Positions 16,607 through 25,334 of a stretch of 64,000 nucleotides of DNA are shown here, one piece after another. This DNA is from Bog-473 sp963745665 (GTDB lineage Bacteria > Actinomycetota > Acidimicrobiia > Acidimicrobiales > RAAP-2), in the NCBI GenBank assembly GCA_963745665.1, contig CAVUYE010000001.1, positions 1-64,000 of the forward strand. Reading direction: 5' to 3'. Made by a program: the position numbers and the translations under genes. Numbering within the stretch: the stretch's first letter is position 1; the number at the start of each line of letters is the position of its first letter. The notes under the pieces were generated by a model that saw nothing but the letters and a program-made list of their open reading frames with translations, searched no databases and had not been told where the DNA came from.

Positions 16607-16738
16607 TAGTTCCGTGCCAGGCATCGTTTGCCTCGGCGCGAATGGCGCAGACCCGGCGATCTGGGGCAGTGCAACTCGGAGCGATACCGTGCGGTTCTGT
16701 AGCCTCAGAACTCCAGTCCCCCTCGCGCGGCCGCCGGA

Positions 16739-17710
16739 CTACGACCAGAGTTCAGCCCGGCGCGACCACCAGGCCTCGGCGGCGGTCATCGCGCCTTCGG
16801 CCTCGCGGATGCCGTCGCCCACGAGCCCTGCGGTGGCAGCCCAGTGCAGGGGTACAAGGGCGAGAGCCCCGGGGAGCCATCGGTACTCGTCGCGAGTCAA
16901 CGGTTCCGGAGCCGTGCTTTCGTAGGCGTCGAGCAGTCGTCGCGGCTCGAGCAATTCGCCGCTCGGTGCGACCTGGTGCAGGCTGGCCGCAATGTCGTAC
17001 AGCCGCTCCCTGACCCTCGCGAAATCCAGGTCGAAGGTGGCCCATGAGCCGTCTGACAGTTCTCCCGCGTTGCCCAATTTGTAGTCCCCATGAATCGGAG
17101 CGCATGGCAGTTCGACCTCCTTCCGGAGCTTGGAGAGCCCGCCAGTCAGTTGGCGCATCCGATGCACGACCGGCTCGCTGCGGGGTCCGAGCATGCGGCG
17201 TGTGAAGCCGACCGAGTAACGCAGTTGGCCGAAGGTTCTGTGGTCGTCGAGGGGTTCGGGCGGACTGGGCTCCCAGACTGCTTTGAGCGCAGTGTGAACG
17301 CGTCCGAGCTCCTCGAATACGCGGACGTAGGAGTCCTCGTCCTTCCGTGGCTGCACGTGATCGATGAACTCCTCAAGCTCAGCCCAACGATCAGCGACCC
17401 TCAGGAGGTCGCAGCCGGAAATCGGAATCGGCCGAGCGACGCGGACTTGCGTCCGCTGGAGCCGTTCCCGCAGGCGCCGCAGTCCCGCGACTCGCCCGCG
17501 GCGGACCCAGGGCCTGTGAACCCGGAGGACAACCGGCGGCTCAGCGTCTATCCGCAGGTTGAGGTTGAATCCACCGCCGATGTCTGCCCATCCGGCCCCG
17601 CGCGCGACGCGGTCGATCAGGGCCGAGACGGCCGGATCATCTGGGCTGGCTCTAGGTCCAAACCAGCGCGGCAAGGCAGGGGGAGAGCTCGAAGCTTCGA
17701 TTCCGGTCAT
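16739..17710 (-). CDS. Aminoglycoside-phosphotransferase (APH)-family kinase
   Basis: The 323-aa product has the small-molecule kinase fold of the APH/choline kinase superfamily. The catalytic loop reads APIHGDYKLGN (His-Gly-Asp...Asn) near residue 215, and the metal-binding Asp lies in ATFDLDFARVRERLYDIA. The N-lobe shows GGGFNLNLRI and PPVVLRVHRP (ATP-anchoring region). I chose ATG 17710; ATG 17791 would add 27 arginine-rich residues without family resemblance. The gene stands alone between an IS630 element 130 bp downstream and an IS1182-like element whose end is about 125 bp upstream. Its substrate is unknown, and the name should not be read as proof of antibiotic resistance. Confidence 0.75.
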   Translation of the reverse strand: MTGIEASSSPPALPRWFGPRASPDDPAVSALIDRVARGAGWADIGGGFNLNLRIDAEPPVVLRVHRPWVRRGRVAGLRRLRERLQRTQVRVARPIPISGCDLLRVADRWAELEEFIDHVQPRKDEDSYVRVFEELGRVHTALKAVWEPSPPEPLDDHRTFGQLRYSVGFTRRMLGPRSEPVVHRMRQLTGGLSKLRKEVELPCAPIHGDYKLGNAGELSDGSWATFDLDFARVRERLYDIAASLHQVAPSGELLEPRRLLDAYESTAPEPLTRDEYRWLPGALALVPLHWAATAGLVGDGIREAEGAMTAAEAWWSRRAELWS

Positions 17711-17835
17711 GGCAATGGCCCGCCAGTGCACCCGACGGAGGGTCCGCCGGCGAACCCATCCTCCTCGACGCGGGTCGATCGTGCCACGCATGTGCCGGTA
17801 GGCGACAGGGCGAACGTTGGATGACGCGGCACTAG

Positions 17836-19588
17836 GAGACTGTTGAACAAATCGGGGTTTGGTGCTCGCGATTTGAGCCTGGATCGTCAAGAATTGGCGG
17901 GTGCAAGGACACAGCGAATCCAACCCTGAGCTGCTCGATGCCGCGGCCTTGTGCCGGCAACTCGTTCCTGAAGGAAGCGTTGAGGCGTTTTTGGCTGATC
18001 ACCGCCATGATCTGTTTCCTGACGAGATGTTCGAAGACCTGTTCCCCTCGGGCCGTGGTCGACCGTCGATCCCCGCGGACGTGGTGGCTTCGGTCATGGT
18101 CCTCCAGGCCCTCGAGGGCCTCTCGGACCGTGATGCGGCTCGGGCGCTGCGGGACCGGATCAGCTGGAAGGTGGCCTGCGGCCTCGCGCTCGATGACGAA
18201 GGTTTCGACTTCTCGGTGCTCACCTATTGGCGGACCAGGCTGCGCAGGTCAGATCGTCCGGAGCGGATCTTCGATGCCGTGCGCTCTGTCATCGATGCCA
18301 CCGGGGTGTTGAAGGGCAAGACCCGTCGAGCGCTCGACTCGACCCTGCTCGACGATGCGGTGGCCACCCAGGACACCGTGACACAGCTGATCGCCGCCAT
18401 CCGCCGGGTGCGCCGGGTCGTCCCGGGAGCCGACTTGGTGCCCCTGTCCGCGCATGACTACGAGTCCCAGGGCAAGCCACTCATTGCCTGGGACGATCCG
18501 GTGGCCAAGGCAGCCCTGGTCGACGAACTGGTCAACGACGCCTTGGCTCTGTTGGCCGCCTTCGAGAACGAGAACGAAGAGCCCGAAGCCACCTCGGCTC
18601 TCGGGTTGTTGGCGCTCGTCGCCGGCCAAGACGTCGAACAAGACGTCGATGGCACGTGGAAGATCGCCCAGCGTGTGGCACCTGACCGGATCATCTCGAC
18701 CGTCGATCCCGAGGCCCGGCACATGCACAAGTCCCGCTCTGAGTACCGGGACGGTTACAAGGCGCACATCGCCATCGAACCCGAGACCGGACTGATCACC
18801 GCCGCCGCGCTCACCCCGGCCAATACTGCCGACGGGCCGACGGGGGTCGATCTTTTGGCCGATGAAGCACCCGGACTCCAGGTCCTCGCCGACGGCGTGT
18901 ATGGATCGGGCGAGACACTCAACGCGCTCAGCCAAGGCCACCCACCGCCGCGCCATCAAGCCCTGGCCTATGTCAGCAGCGATTCTGGGTGGGTTCGACC
19001 GAGACGATTTTGTCGTTGACGCGCAGGCGGGGACCGCCACATGCCCGGCCGGACACACCGTGAGGATCACTCCCGGGCGAGCCGCTGTATTCGGGATCCG
19101 CTGCTCGGGCTGTCCACTCCGAGCGCGGTGCACAAATGCCAAAGACGGCCGGACACTCCACCTTCATCCCCACGATGCCGAACTCGTCGAGTCCCGTCGG
19201 GCGTGGCGCGAGGGTGACTTTGCCGACGACTACCGACGATGGCGTCCCATGGTCGAACGCTCCATCGCCTGGCTGGTGGCCAACGGCAGCCGACGGGTCC
19301 GGTTCCGCGGCGTTGAGAAGAACCAGCTCGGGCTCTCCCATCGGATTGCCGCCATCAACCTCCGCCGCTTGGTGAACCTCGGGCTGGTGAACGAAGGGGG
19401 GTGGCAACTCAGACCCAGCTGACCCCGGGCGCGGAAGTCCGGGTCGTCAAAAATGGGACCTCACCTCGGGCACTGCCCATCCAGGGTGGCCGGCTTCAAC
19501 CCATTTTCACGCCGGCGCTTCGGTGCGGACATATCCCGGACTTGCTGAACTCAACGTACGCCTCGAAAGGCGATTGTTCAACAGTCTC
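17836..19588 (+). mobile_element. IS1182-like insertion sequence
   Basis: The element is 1753 bp. Its ends are a perfect 15-bp inverted repeat GAGACTGTTGAACAA (17836-17850, and the complement at 19574-19588), flanked by CTAG at 17832-17835 and 19589-19592. The uninterrupted target would read CGGCACTAGGTGCCG, a 6-bp stem with a TAG loop, so the element entered a small palindrome next to the SDR stop codon. Insertion in palindromes is known for this family. The single transposase gene is frameshifted. Confidence 0.85.
17901..19422 (+). pseudogene. IS1182-family transposase, frameshifted
   Basis: The N-terminal part has the DUF772-type block GRGRPSIPADVVASVMVLQALEGLSDRDAARALRD. The middle contains the catalytic-domain stretches RALDSTLLDDAV and KSRSEYRDGYKAHIAIEPETGLI. 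The frame changes near 18935: GVYGSGETLNALSQ is followed by homologous sequence (ATHRRAIKPWP, GGFDRDDFVVD, CPAGHTVRI, WRPMVERSIAWLV) only in the next frame, which ends at 19422. The shift equals one extra base. There is no run of A residues at the junction like those used for programmed IS frameshifting, so a sequencing indel or inactivation is more likely. Confidence 0.85.
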
Positions 19589-19604
19589 CTAGGTGCCGGA
19601 GGTC

Positions 19605-20382
19605 TCAGACCGACGGGGACATCCCGCCATCGAGATTGATCGCCGTCCCGGTGAGATACGACGCGCGTGCCGACAGCAGGAAACAAGCGAGGTCGGCAAA
19701 CTCGGCTGCACGACCGAAGCGACGAAGCGGAATGCCCGCGTCCGCGGCGAAACGCTCGTAGAATTCCGCGAGACCGGTCCCCGAGCTTTCTGCGATTCGG
19801 GCCCATTGACCGCTCTCGACGAACCCGATGAGGATCGTGTTGACGCGGATGCCGTCGTGCGCCAGTTCCTTCGACAGCGCCTTCATGAGCGCCATACCGG
19901 CGGCGCGGGTCACCGAACTCGGCTCGCTCGACGCACCAGGCGTCTTGGCCGACAGGGCGAGCGTGAAGAGGACGGCGCCTCGGCTGGCCCGCAGGTGTGG
20001 CAGTGCCAGGCGGGTAAGCCGCACGGCTGCCATCAACTTGAGTTGGACGTCGGACTCCCACGTCTCGTCGTCGATCGCTTCGATGGAGCCGGCGGATGCC
20101 CGCCCGGCGTTGTGGACGATCCCGTCGATGCGTCCCCAGCGGGACACGGCCGCCTCGACGAACGCTTCGAGGTCCGCGACCCTTGAGACGTCGGCCCGCT
20201 GCGCCAGCACGTCGCCGCTTGCGGCCAGGACGGCCGTCTCGGCGGCGCGGCAGACGGTCCTCGTCACGCCCGCAGACACCGACAGCCGCGCCCTCGGCCG
20301 CCAGCTGGGTTGCGAGGGCCAGGCCGAGCCCGTCCGTGCCCCCGGTGACGAGGATGCACCTGCCGGCCAATTCCAGTTCCAT
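19605..20382 (-). pseudogene. Short-chain dehydrogenase/reductase with a frameshift
   Basis: The first 45 residues (starting at ATG 20382 behind an AGAGGAG ribosome site) read ELAGRCILVTGGTDGLGLALA, the SDR cofactor motif. Past about 20250 the family sequence continues in another frame: DVLAQRADVSR, GRIDGIVHNAGRAS, then the usual substrate helix and YLTGTAINLDGGMSPSV at the end. One extra base in a GCGCGG stretch at about 20248-20253 explains the break. The normal catalytic Tyr-x-x-x-Lys position reads SSVTRAAGMALMK, so the Tyr appears to be replaced by Thr, which is unusual for an active enzyme. The IS1182-like element ends 13 bp beyond its stop codon. Confidence 0.75.
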
Positions 20383-20385
20383 GTG

Positions 20386-20940
20386 TCACTCCTCTTTACT
20401 CTGTGCGGCGGTCGTCACACCGGCCAGGAACGCATCGACCTGGCGCTGCGAGCCCAGGCGGACGAACTCGAGCCCGGCCCAGCGCGGATCGTGCTCGGCG
20501 TCCCCGTAGCGCCGACGGTAGACGCCATGCCGGGTGGCAGCCCAGGCGATGATCGACTTCTGGGGGTTCCACGAGTAGAGGTTGGACCAGGGCTCCTTGT
20601 TGCCGTTCCACAGCTCCTGTCGGGTCACGGTGCGCCGGACGGTGCGCCGGATGGTGCGAGCCATGACCACGGCATAGGGCAGGTCGAACCACACGACGGT
20701 GTCCGCCCGCTCCCAGACGGGCTCGCGGACCGTGGAGTAGTTGCCATCGACGACCCAGCGCTCCGCCTCGGTCGCCTCCATGACGCGGGCCAAGAAGGCG
20801 CGGTCGTCGAGCGGCGTCCACCCGGGCTGGTGGAAGATCGCATCGAGCTCAATGAGCGGCGCCCCGAGCGCGCCCGCCAACGAGCGGGCCAGGGTCGTCT
20901 TCCCTGAGCCCGAGCAACCGACGACAGCAACCCGTCGGAT
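20386..20940 (-). CDS. P-loop kinase-like protein (adenylate kinase/topology-modulation type), possible ATC start
   Basis: The product is about 184 aa. It opens with RRVAVVGCSGSGKTTLARSL (Walker A) and continues IELDAIFHQPGWTPLDD, WVVDGNYSTVR, TVVWFDLPYAVVMARTIRRT and WNPQKSIIAWA. This is the pattern of adenylate-kinase-like proteins often annotated as topology modulation protein or FlaR, with no settled substrate. No ATG, GTG or TTG lies in frame between the upstream in-frame TGA (20970) and the Walker A. Homologues begin M-R-R-V-A, and the codon at that place is ATC (20940-20938), one base after the stop of the upstream SDR. Either ATC is used or the codon has changed. A shorter start at 20880 would lose the P-loop. 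Confidence 0.7.
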   Translation of the reverse strand: MRRVAVVGCSGSGKTTLARSLAGALGAPLIELDAIFHQPGWTPLDDRAFLARVMEATEAERWVVDGNYSTVREPVWERADTVVWFDLPYAVVMARTIRRTVRRTVTRQELWNGNKEPWSNLYSWNPQKSIIAWAATRHGVYRRRYGDAEHDPRWAGLEFVRLGSQRQVDAFLAGVTTAAQSKEE

Positions 20941-20941
20941 G

Positions 20942-21700
20942 TCAGCGTTCCTGTTCGGTGGGCCTGATCAGGATCTCGTTGACGGCGACGCGGCGCGGCT
21001 GGGTCACGGCGTAGCGGATGGCCTCGGCGATGTCCTCCGCCCGCATGATCTCGATGCTGCCGAAGGTCTTGGCCATGCCCTCAAGGATCTCGGGCCGGTT
21101 GTGCGAGCCGAGCTCGGTGGCGGTGGCGCCTGGCTCAATGAGGGTCACCCGTACGTGGCGGGTAGTGACCTCCTGACGCAGCGACTCGCTGAAGGCGCCG
21201 ACGCCGTGCTTGGTGGCGTTGTACACGCCGCTGTTGAGCCGAGCCACCCGTCCGGCCGTCGAGCTCACGTTGACGATGTCGGCGACGGAGCGCGGCTCGA
21301 CCTCGGCCGCGACCAGGAGATGCGGCAACGCGGCGTGCGTGCAATAGAGCAGGCCTAGCACGTTGAGGTTGACCATCCGTTGCCACTCCTCGACCGGCGC
21401 ACCCACGATCGGCCCCAGCAGCATGACGCCGGCGTTGTTGACCAGCGTGTCCAGGCGGCCCAACTCGGACACCGTGGTGGCGACGGCGCTCTGGGCCTGC
21501 GCCTGGTCCGTGATGTCGGCCTCGATCACCAGCGCATTGCCCGCACCACCGATGCGCTCGGCCAGGGCCTCGAGCCGGTCGAGGCGCCGGGCCACCAGCG
21601 CGACCGTCGCACCCTCGTCGGCCAGTGCAAGCGCGGTCGCCTCGCCGATGCCGCTGCTGGCCCCGGTCACGAGGGCAACCGTTCCTTCCAGTCTCTTCAT
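20942..21700 (-). CDS. Short-chain dehydrogenase/reductase
   Basis: The 252-aa classical SDR begins MKRLEGTVALVTGASSGIGEATALA at ATG 21700, with GGAGG a few bases upstream. It carries LVNNAGVMLLGP near residue 85, the catalytic Ser in VNVSSTAGRV and the Tyr-x-x-x-Lys in YNATKHGVG near residue 155, followed by LIEPGATATELGSHN. The pattern matches the group of NADP-dependent oxidoreductases related to YdfG and clavaldehyde-type dehydrogenases. Substrate unknown. The P-loop kinase gene follows with a 1-nt gap. Confidence 0.88.
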   Translation of the reverse strand: MKRLEGTVALVTGASSGIGEATALALADEGATVALVARRLDRLEALAERIGGAGNALVIEADITDQAQAQSAVATTVSELGRLDTLVNNAGVMLLGPIVGAPVEEWQRMVNLNVLGLLYCTHAALPHLLVAAEVEPRSVADIVNVSSTAGRVARLNSGVYNATKHGVGAFSESLRQEVTTRHVRVTLIEPGATATELGSHNRPEILEGMAKTFGSIEIMRAEDIAEAIRYAVTQPRRVAVNEILIRPTEQER

Positions 21701-21780
21701 GGAGCCTCCACCATGTCCTCGTGCCGGCGGACGTGCCCGCACCGTCACTGTCTAATGGAAGCGGTGGCGACCCGGTGCCC

Positions 21781-23424
21781 CTATTCGGACCCCGTGGGCT
21801 CGTTCTTCGCGTGGCCCTCGGCATCGGCGAACGCCTCGATTCCGAACAGGCCTACGGGCACCCCGATATCCGTCGGCACCCGGGTCGGCGTGTCACGGTT
21901 GAGGATCTCGCCCCGGAAGTAAGCCGGGCGAAGCGCCATCCAGACGTACATCAGCACCACGCCGAGGATGACGGTGCCCACATCGAGGGCGAAGACGCCA
22001 CCGATGACCCGCTGGGTGCCGGGCAAGGTGAAGTGGCTGTAACTGTTGACCGGGTTCCAGTAGTACCAGAAGGACCAGAACATGGCGAACCACAGGATGA
22101 GGCCGCCAAGCAGAGGAAGGATGCCGCGCATCCACAGCGTGCGGGGGCTCTCGCGCAGGGTCTTGCGGTAGTACCAGAAGGACGAGAACCCCGTCAGCCC
22201 GTAGTAGAACGCGATCCACACCCCGAGAGCAGACACCGAGTCGGCGATGACACTGTTGCCGTTGGACACGTAGTTCAAGATCACGTAGAGCACGATGGAG
22301 ACGCCGCCCATGGTCAGTGTCGACACCGTCGGCGTGAGGTAGCGCCGGTGGATCTTGCCGAAGGCGTCCGGAACGGCCTTGAACACGGCCATTGACAGCG
22401 TGGTGCGGGCGGTCGGCAAGATGGTGGTCTGGGTCGAGGCGGCGGCCGAGCTGAGCACCATCAGCAGCAGCAAGTGGGACAAGAAGCTCCCCAGTCCCGA
22501 CGTGCCGAAAATCGACGACCCGAGCACGGACAGCACGTCACCGATGTTGTTGGGATTGGAGAGACCGATCCCCTTGGTTCCGATGCCGGCGTAGGCCTGG
22601 GTGGCGATGATCACGACGGCGTAAATGGCCAACAGGATGAAGGTGGACGTGACGGCGGCGCGCCCCGGGATCTTGTCGCGTTCTTTGGTCTCCTCGTTGA
22701 CCGACACCGCGGTGTCCCACCCCCAATAGATGAAGAGCATCAAGGTGAGACCGACCATGAAACTCTCCGGGCTCGGCACGTCCAAGGGGTTGAACCAGGA
22801 CCAGGTGGGCGTGAGGTGACCGGCCGGGGCGGTGCCGGCACCCACCTTGTACAGGGCAACCACCGAGAGCACCGTGAGCATGGTTATCTCTATTCCGAGC
22901 AGCACCTTCTGGAAGTTGGCCGAGATCTCTATGCCCACGTAGCAGATGGCGGTCATGGCCACGATCCACAAGATCCCGACCAGGAGGACCCATCCGCTGT
23001 CGGCGTTGTGCCCGATGCCATTGGCATCGAAGAGCAGGAACACGTACTGCCCTGCGATCTGGGCCAGGCTGGCCATCACCAAGATGTCGGCGGCGACAAT
23101 CCCCCAGCCGCCCAACCAGCCCGTCTTGGGCCCGAACGCTCGGGCGGCCCAGGTGAAGGTCGTGCCGCAGTCGGGGTCGGCGCTGTTGAGGGCCTTGTAG
23201 CCATAAGAGATGAGGAGCATCGGGACGAACGCCAGGATCGTGATGATGGGCGCTTGCAATCCGGCGATGGCGATCACCACGAACCCGAGCGTGGCGGCCA
23301 GGCTGTATGCCGGAGCGGTGGATGCCACACCGACGACAACCGAGGAGACGAACCCGAGGGCCCCTCCCTTCAGCCCCTTCTCACCAACGTCTTTGTGAGC
23401 CATTGACGCATCGAGATGCACCAT
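21781..23424 (-). CDS. APC-superfamily amino acid permease
   Basis: The 547-aa protein has about 12-14 membrane helices. The first reads GGALGFVSSVVVGVASTAPAYSLAAT, the typical unwound helix 1 of APC transporters, followed by GTTFTWAARAFGPKTGWLGGW in helix 3. FIYWGWDTAVSVNEETKER near residue 240 and AAASTQTTILPTART near 340 are also family-like. It probably imports or exchanges amino acids or amines. ATG 23424 follows a GGGGGG ribosome site, and a TAGGGT -10 box lies at 23458-23463. It is a single-gene unit. Confidence 0.88.
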   Translation of the reverse strand: MVHLDASMAHKDVGEKGLKGGALGFVSSVVVGVASTAPAYSLAATLGFVVIAIAGLQAPIITILAFVPMLLISYGYKALNSADPDCGTTFTWAARAFGPKTGWLGGWGIVAADILVMASLAQIAGQYVFLLFDANGIGHNADSGWVLLVGILWIVAMTAICYVGIEISANFQKVLLGIEITMLTVLSVVALYKVGAGTAPAGHLTPTWSWFNPLDVPSPESFMVGLTLMLFIYWGWDTAVSVNEETKERDKIPGRAAVTSTFILLAIYAVVIIATQAYAGIGTKGIGLSNPNNIGDVLSVLGSSIFGTSGLGSFLSHLLLLMVLSSAAASTQTTILPTARTTLSMAVFKAVPDAFGKIHRRYLTPTVSTLTMGGVSIVLYVILNYVSNGNSVIADSVSALGVWIAFYYGLTGFSSFWYYRKTLRESPRTLWMRGILPLLGGLILWFAMFWSFWYYWNPVNSYSHFTLPGTQRVIGGVFALDVGTVILGVVLMYVWMALRPAYFRGEILNRDTPTRVPTDIGVPVGLFGIEAFADAEGHAKNEPTGSE

Positions 23425-23574
23425 GGTCGCCCCCCAATCTCGAGAAGATTTGCCCGCACCCTACTCAAGCGTCGCGAGAATTTCGACACTTTTTCACTGA
23501 TACCGTCCGCCGACTGGGTATCTGGCCCACTTTTCAGAGGGCGAACGGGCTTTGGCTGCCCGATATCGTCGCCG

Positions 23575-24336
23575 TTAGCGGCGCTTGGATTCTGTCTGTT
23601 CGATGCCGGCGCGCAGCTTCTGCAGGCTGGACGACAGCAGGCGGGAGACGTGCATCTGACTGACCCCGACCGCTGACGCGATCTCCGACTGGGTCAGTCC
23701 CTCGACGAAACGCATGCGCAGGATCGACTGCTCACGCTCCGGCAGGGTGGCCAGAGCAGGACCCAGGAGAGCCCGGTCCTCCACCGAGCCGAAGTTGTCG
23801 TCCTCCTCCCCCAGCCGCGCCGACAGCGGGTCATCCTCGCTCTCCGACGCGTCGATGGAGGCGGCGCGATACCCCTGGCCGGCTTCGATCGCCTCGAGCA
23901 CCGCTTCCTCGCTGGCTCCGGTGGTCTCCGCCAGCTCGCTCACCGTCGGGTTGCGGCCGAGCTGCTGCACGAGCGTGCCTGTGGCATGCCCCAGCTCGAG
24001 ATACAGCTCCTGTACCCGGCGACTGGCGCGCACGGCCCAGCCCTTGTCGCGAAAGTGCCGCTTCAGCTCTCCGATGATCGTCCGCGTCGCGAAAGCGGCA
24101 AAGTCGACGCCGCGTGAAGGGTCGAAACGATCAACAGACTTGACGAGAGCCACCGACGCCACCTGTACAAGGTCGTCCAACGGCTCGCCCCGATGAAGGA
24201 AACGTCGAGCAAGCTGATGCGCCAACCCCAGGTTGGCGGTAATGAGCTCCTCGCGTTCCGCAGGACCGAGGGCAGGACGGTCAGATTCGACGACGTCCGA
24301 CGGCGGCCCGGGATCGTGTTCCCGGCCCTCCGTCAC
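23575..24336 (-). CDS. sigF: SigB/SigF-family sigma factor
   Basis: The 253-aa protein is a group 3 sigma-70 factor. Region 2 has LDDLVQVASVALVKSVDRFDP and FAAFATRTIIGELKRHFRDKGW, region 3 the VSELAETTGASEEAVLEAIEA helix pair, and region 4 LPEREQSILRMRFVEGLTQSEIASAVGVSQMHVSRLL, the -35-binding helix-turn-helix. The GTG at 24336 overlaps the anti-sigma stop (GTGA), which fixes the start. It would direct a general stress or stationary-phase regulon, be held inactive by the kinase gene just upstream and be released through RsbV. Matching GTTT-N16-GGGTA-type promoters lie in front of its own operon and of the opposing phosphatase gene. Confidence 0.9.
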   Translation of the reverse strand: MTEGREHDPGPPSDVVESDRPALGPAEREELITANLGLAHQLARRFLHRGEPLDDLVQVASVALVKSVDRFDPSRGVDFAAFATRTIIGELKRHFRDKGWAVRASRRVQELYLELGHATGTLVQQLGRNPTVSELAETTGASEEAVLEAIEAGQGYRAASIDASESEDDPLSARLGEEDDNFGSVEDRALLGPALATLPEREQSILRMRFVEGLTQSEIASAVGVSQMHVSRLLSSSLQKLRAGIEQTESKRR

Positions 24337-24758
24337 TCTGCATGCCCCGCCCGGCGTTTGCGGAGCCAGGCACGTGCAGACCCGTCCCGACACTCTCTTC
24401 CGTGATCGTCCACCAGCGCGTCCAGTATCTGCTCGCTCAGCCGGGCGACCTCGTCCCCTTCGGGCCACGGAGCCTTCGCCACCTCCGCCCGCTCGAGTGT
24501 GCAGACCACCTCAATGGCATCGCCCAACACGCTGAGCTCGAGACGGAGGTCCCCGTGTTGTGCGTCACTGCCCTGCAGTGTCAACAGGCAGAGCTCGCCG
24601 ACGGCGAGCCGCAGGTCCTCGAGTTCCTCGATGTCGAAGCCGGCTCGGGCGGAAATGGCACTCGTGACCAACCGAGCCAGCACTATGAGATCACCCCGGG
24701 CCGGAAACTTCAGCTCAATGCGGTCACCCTTCTCGAGCCGGTCCGTCGTCTCCGTCAC
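24333..24758 (-). CDS. rsbW: RsbW-like anti-sigma factor/serine kinase
   Basis: The 141-aa product is an HATPase-type anti-sigma factor of the RsbW family (KFPARGDLIVLARLVTSAISARAGF, then DLRLAVGELCLL, then DAIEVVCTLE). It should bind SigF and phosphorylate the STAS protein upstream. In RsbW the N-box reads Glu-x-x-x-Asn with a magnesium-binding Asn; here the Asn position is Leu (GELCLL), so ATP use may be altered. I recall similar changes in some actinobacterial SigF partners. The start ATG 24758 overlaps the rsbV stop (ATGA), and its stop overlaps sigF. Confidence 0.82.
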   Translation of the reverse strand: MTETTDRLEKGDRIELKFPARGDLIVLARLVTSAISARAGFDIEELEDLRLAVGELCLLTLQGSDAQHGDLRLELSVLGDAIEVVCTLERAEVAKAPWPEGDEVARLSEQILDALVDDHGRECRDGSARAWLRKRRAGHAE

Positions 24759-25096
24759 GCCGCCCCCGCCGATTCCAACGAGTCGGCGATGGTGAACACA
24801 CTGGTGAGGCCGGTGATCTCGAAGATCTTGACGATGCGCGGATCTGCCACCACGACGTGCAGTTCCCCGCCCAGCTCACGGCAGCGCTTGAGAGCTCCCA
24901 CAAGGACACCCAAGGCGGTGGAATCCAGGAACGTCACGCCGAGGAGGTCGAGGACAACTGTCGCCTCGCCCCGCGCAATCACACTGTGCAGGCATTCCCG
25001 CAGCTGCGGCGCCGTGGCCACGTCGATCTCGCCGCTCACCGCGATCACCGGAGGCGTCGAGCCGTCCCGCTCTTCAATGTGAAATTCCTGTTCCAC
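24755..25096 (-). CDS. rsbV: STAS anti-anti-sigma factor
   Basis: The 113-aa product is a STAS-domain protein: VIAVSGEIDVATAPQLRECL, VVLDLLGVTFLDSTALGVLVGALKRC and LHVVVADPRIVKIFEITGL. The Ser in DSTALG is the residue phosphorylated by RsbW in this family; the unphosphorylated form binds RsbW and frees the sigma factor. GTG 25096 is preferred because GGAGGG lies 5 nt before it; ATG 25117 is an alternative. It is the first gene of the rsbV-rsbW-sigF operon, and a SigF-type promoter lies about 70 nt upstream. Confidence 0.88.
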   Translation of the reverse strand: MEQEFHIEERDGSTPPVIAVSGEIDVATAPQLRECLHSVIARGEATVVLDLLGVTFLDSTALGVLVGALKRCRELGGELHVVVADPRIVKIFEITGLTSVFTIADSLESAGAA

Positions 25097-25167
25097 TCCG
25101 CCCTCCCGTGGGCTCATCCTGCGCCACCCAGCGGACGACGTGCAATGCCGATTGGCCACACGTTCTA

Positions 25168-25192
25168 TAGCCGCCTGAGGCTGAACCTAAAC
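25168..25192 (-). promoter_or_regulatory. SigF-type promoter for rsbV-rsbW-sigF
   Basis: On the minus strand GTTT (25192-25189), 16 nt, then GGCTA (25172-25168) followed by T. The actinobacterial SigF consensus is GTTT-N15-17-GGGTA, so this differs by one base. It would give a leader of about 65 nt and make the operon self-activating. Confidence 0.55.
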
Positions 25193-25210
25193 CTTCTGGC
25201 CGTCACCGGG

Positions 25211-25235
25211 GTTTCCGCCAAGGCACGCCCGGGTA
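25211..25235 (+). promoter_or_regulatory. SigF-type promoter for the phosphatase gene
   Basis: GTTT (25211-25214), exactly 16 nt, then GGGTA (25231-25235): a full match to the actinobacterial SigF consensus. The start codon of the downstream phosphatase is about 100 nt further on. Confidence 0.65.
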
Positions 25236-25334
25236 CGGAGTTCCACTACAACCCTGGTGAGCTGCGGGGTTGACCGGGCAGCCCGGCCAGGGGAATAGCG
25301 TTTGAAAGCAAGCCCGCCGACCAGGGGAGAGTAG

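Noticed and set aside
18900..18985. Programmed frameshift in the IS1182-like transposase
   Set aside because: There is no slippery A-run or downstream stem at the junction, and the required shift equals one extra base. Similar single-base breaks occur in unrelated genes of the window.
15484..19588. Composite transposon carrying the APH-like kinase
   Set aside because: The two flanking elements belong to different families with different ends and each has its own target duplication, so they cannot move the segment together.
23510..23520. GGGTAT as a further SigF-type promoter downstream of sigF
   Set aside because: No GTTT is found 15-17 nt upstream, and it points into the end of the sigma operon.
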